From Komagataeibacter medellinensis NBRC 3288 (GTDB taxonomy: Bacteria; Pseudomonadota; Alphaproteobacteria; Acetobacterales; Acetobacteraceae), in contig NC_016027.1 of the NCBI RefSeq assembly GCF_000182745.2, forward strand, positions 2,014,001-2,078,000: a stretch of 64,000 bases of DNA, read 5' to 3'. The notes beneath the pieces are model-generated. The model searched no databases. It was not told where the DNA came from and saw only the letters and a program-made list of their open reading frames with translations. A program made the translations under genes and the position numbers. Below are positions 62,710-64,000 of the stretch, in pieces (the stretch's first letter is position 1; every line of letters starts with the position of its first letter).

Positions 62710-62827
62710 TGGAGGGTTCGAAAAACCCCTGGTTCTGGCCCTCTGTGTGTGATTCCCTCTCTTCTGTGATGATTGAGGGAATGGCTCATGAAGCAGCCGG
62801 GCTTCTTTGATGTGGACGAGCGACTAG
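62710..62827 (+). mobile_element. 5' end fragment of the same IS5-family element
   Basis: 118 bases equal to the right end of IS5 copies 1 and 2 on the opposite strand: TGGAGGGTTCGAAAAACC, and the transposase start MKQPGFFDVDERL. It ends at CTAG, where the IS427-like element begins. The remainder of the IS5 is missing on the far side. Confidence 0.88.
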
Positions 62828-63653
62828 GCTCAGGACTCATAGCCAGAAGATGACGGTTGCAGCGAGGCAGATGGCTGAGAAGAAGACAGTCGGGCATCTG
62901 TCATAGCGTGTTGCGACCCGCCGCCAGTCCTTGAGGCGGCCGAACATGATTTCGATGCGGTTGCGTCTTTTGTATTTTCGCTTGTCGTATTTGACTGGTT
63001 TTCCGCGGGATATTCTTCCCGGAATGCAGGGCCTGATCCCTTTTTCCTCCAGGGCATCCCGGAACCAGTCAGCATCATAACCCCGATCCGCCAGCAACCA
63101 CTGTGCCATGGGAAGGTTGTCCAGCAGAGCAGAGGCTCCGGTGTAATCACTGATCTGTCCGGCTGTCATAAAGAAGCTCAGCGGTCGTCCGTTCTGATCG
63201 GTGACCGCATACAGCTTGGTGTTCATGCCCCCTTTAGTGCGTCCGATCAGGCGGCCTGGATCCCCTTTTTTAACCGCAGGCTTGAAGCCGTGCGGTGTGC
63301 CTTGAGATAGATCGCATCAATCATAATAGTCTGAGGCTCAGCCTTCACGGCAGACAGGCCATCATCATCCGCATGAAAATGCCCATGTCGCCCCAACGCT
63401 TCTAACGGTTGTAGAGCGTCTTGTGCGGACCGTATTCCCGGGCTGCATCACGCCAGCGCATACCATTGCGGTTCACAAAAATGATGCCGCTCAGCACGCG
63501 GCGGTCATCAACGCGAGGTTTACCATGGCTCTTGGGAAAAAACGGCCGCAGACGCTCCATCTGTTCATCCGTCAGCCAAAACAGGTCGCTCATCTTCAGT
63601 CTCCTTGCAGAGCCTGAAGCAAAATTCCCTACACAAATCAATGGGTCCTGAGC
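62828..63653 (-). mobile_element. IS5-family (IS427-type) element
   Basis: 826 bp. Ends GCTCAGGACTCAT and the complement GCTCAGGACCCAT. 4-bp repeats CTAG lie at 62824-62827 and 63654-63657. The target CTAG is in the IS5 transposase gene fragment, but the sequence beyond the right CTAG is not IS5, so a deletion followed insertion. Confidence 0.85.
62837..63593 (-). pseudogene. IS427-type transposase (orfA/orfB), mutated
   Basis: orfA starts at ATG 63593 (MSDLFWLTDEQMERLRPFF) and has an in-frame TAG after HKTLYNR (expected Trp). A one-base loss follows in the MRMM region. A run TTAAAAAAGGGG near 63,265 is the usual programmed frameshift site between orfA and orfB. orfB is open from 63226 (MNTKLYAVTDQNGRPLSFF to RVATRYDRC). 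Inactive as read. Confidence 0.88.
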
Positions 63654-63702
63654 CTAGCACTACAGTTGCATTTTGTGTTGAGTTCTGAATCTATGGGTAA
63701 CC

Positions 63703-64000
63703 ATGATTCAGGATATGATGAGTGGCGGTACGTCTGTTGAAGAGACGCTGGAATTATGGGCGCGCTCGCTTCGGTCCGCCAAGGATCGGATGGCGCCGCT
63801 GTTCACGCAAAAACGTGTCGTAGATTCGGCCTGTGCTTTTCTTGATGTTTTGATTGGCAATGAACCACGCAAGACGGGATGGATGCGAGCGGAAGCCGCA
63901 GGAGATCCTGGTCCATGGCGGCAGCAGGCGCTTCTGGGACGCGGGCACTGGGATGCCGATGCCCTTCGTGACGTCGTCAGGGATTATGTGATTGAGCATC
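63703..64000 (+). CDS. IS701-family transposase, N-terminal part (cut by the right edge)
   Basis: Open from ATG 63703 to the window end, at least 99 codons. It reads SVEETLELWARSLRSAKDRM, FTQKRVVDSACAFLDVLIG, GWMRAEAAGDPGPWRQQALL and HWDADALRDVVRDYVIEH, the start of an IS701-type DDE transposase (NF033540-like group). Whether it is complete cannot be seen. Confidence 0.8.
   Translation, partial: MIQDMMSGGTSVEETLELWARSLRSAKDRMAPLFTQKRVVDSACAFLDVLIGNEPRKTGWMRAEAAGDPGPWRQQALLGRGHWDADALRDVVRDYVIEH

Overview
The window looks like part of the chromosome of an acetic acid bacterium (Acetobacteraceae), most likely Komagataeibacter or a close Gluconacetobacter relative. The reasons are a complete pqqABCDE operon whose PqqA core reads like those of acetic acid bacteria, a ChvG/ChvI two-component pair, the alphaproteobacterial order trpB-trpA-accD-folC, a GC-rich core, and many insertion sequences around a cell-surface polysaccharide locus. 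The species call is inference from gene content; no rRNA gene is present.

Bases 1-41,066 are mostly ordinary core genome. In order they hold ETF-ubiquinone oxidoreductase (cut by the left edge), a 2-oxoglutarate/Fe(II) oxygenase, an ompW-hemN pair and an Fnr-type regulator linked by two perfect TTGAT-N4-ATCAA boxes, an AI-2E family permease, PQQ biosynthesis, chvG-chvI, grpE/dnaK/dnaJ, dapB, metK behind a strongly folded leader, trmB, an SDR-dedA pair, an S9 peptidase, hldE, two sugar porters, selO, an enoyl-CoA hydratase-family gene, a flavin reductase, a zur-like regulator with a small membrane ORF in front, folC/accD/trpA/trpB, corA and an outer-membrane barrel. Eight copies of an ~78-bp double-hairpin palindromic repeat sit only between these genes.

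Bases 41,067-64,000 are an accessory island for surface polysaccharide. It has two GT4 glycosyltransferases, a Wza/GumB-type export lipoprotein, two tandem GT32-like enzymes that each carry two copies of an unfamiliar ~100-residue C-terminal domain, a secreted GH66-like glucanase and a CatB-like O-acetyltransferase. Several of these genes are clearly AT-rich compared with the core. No initiating transferase, flippase or polymerase is visible, so the locus is incomplete here, depends on genes outside the window, or is decaying.

Mobile DNA dominates the island. Two copies of the same 1,291-bp IS5-family element are present. The first carries an IS66 element (2,514 bp) and an IS256-family element (1,316 bp); the second carries an IS256-family copy in the opposite orientation, 6 bp away from the first insertion point. 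All three inserts have intact 8-bp target duplications. Remnants of IS3, IS903-like, IS1182 and IS427-like elements and the start of an IS701-type transposase complete the picture. The most notable items are the duplicated GT32-plus-tandem-domain genes, the nested IS history, the metK leader, the paired Fnr boxes and the palindromic repeat family.
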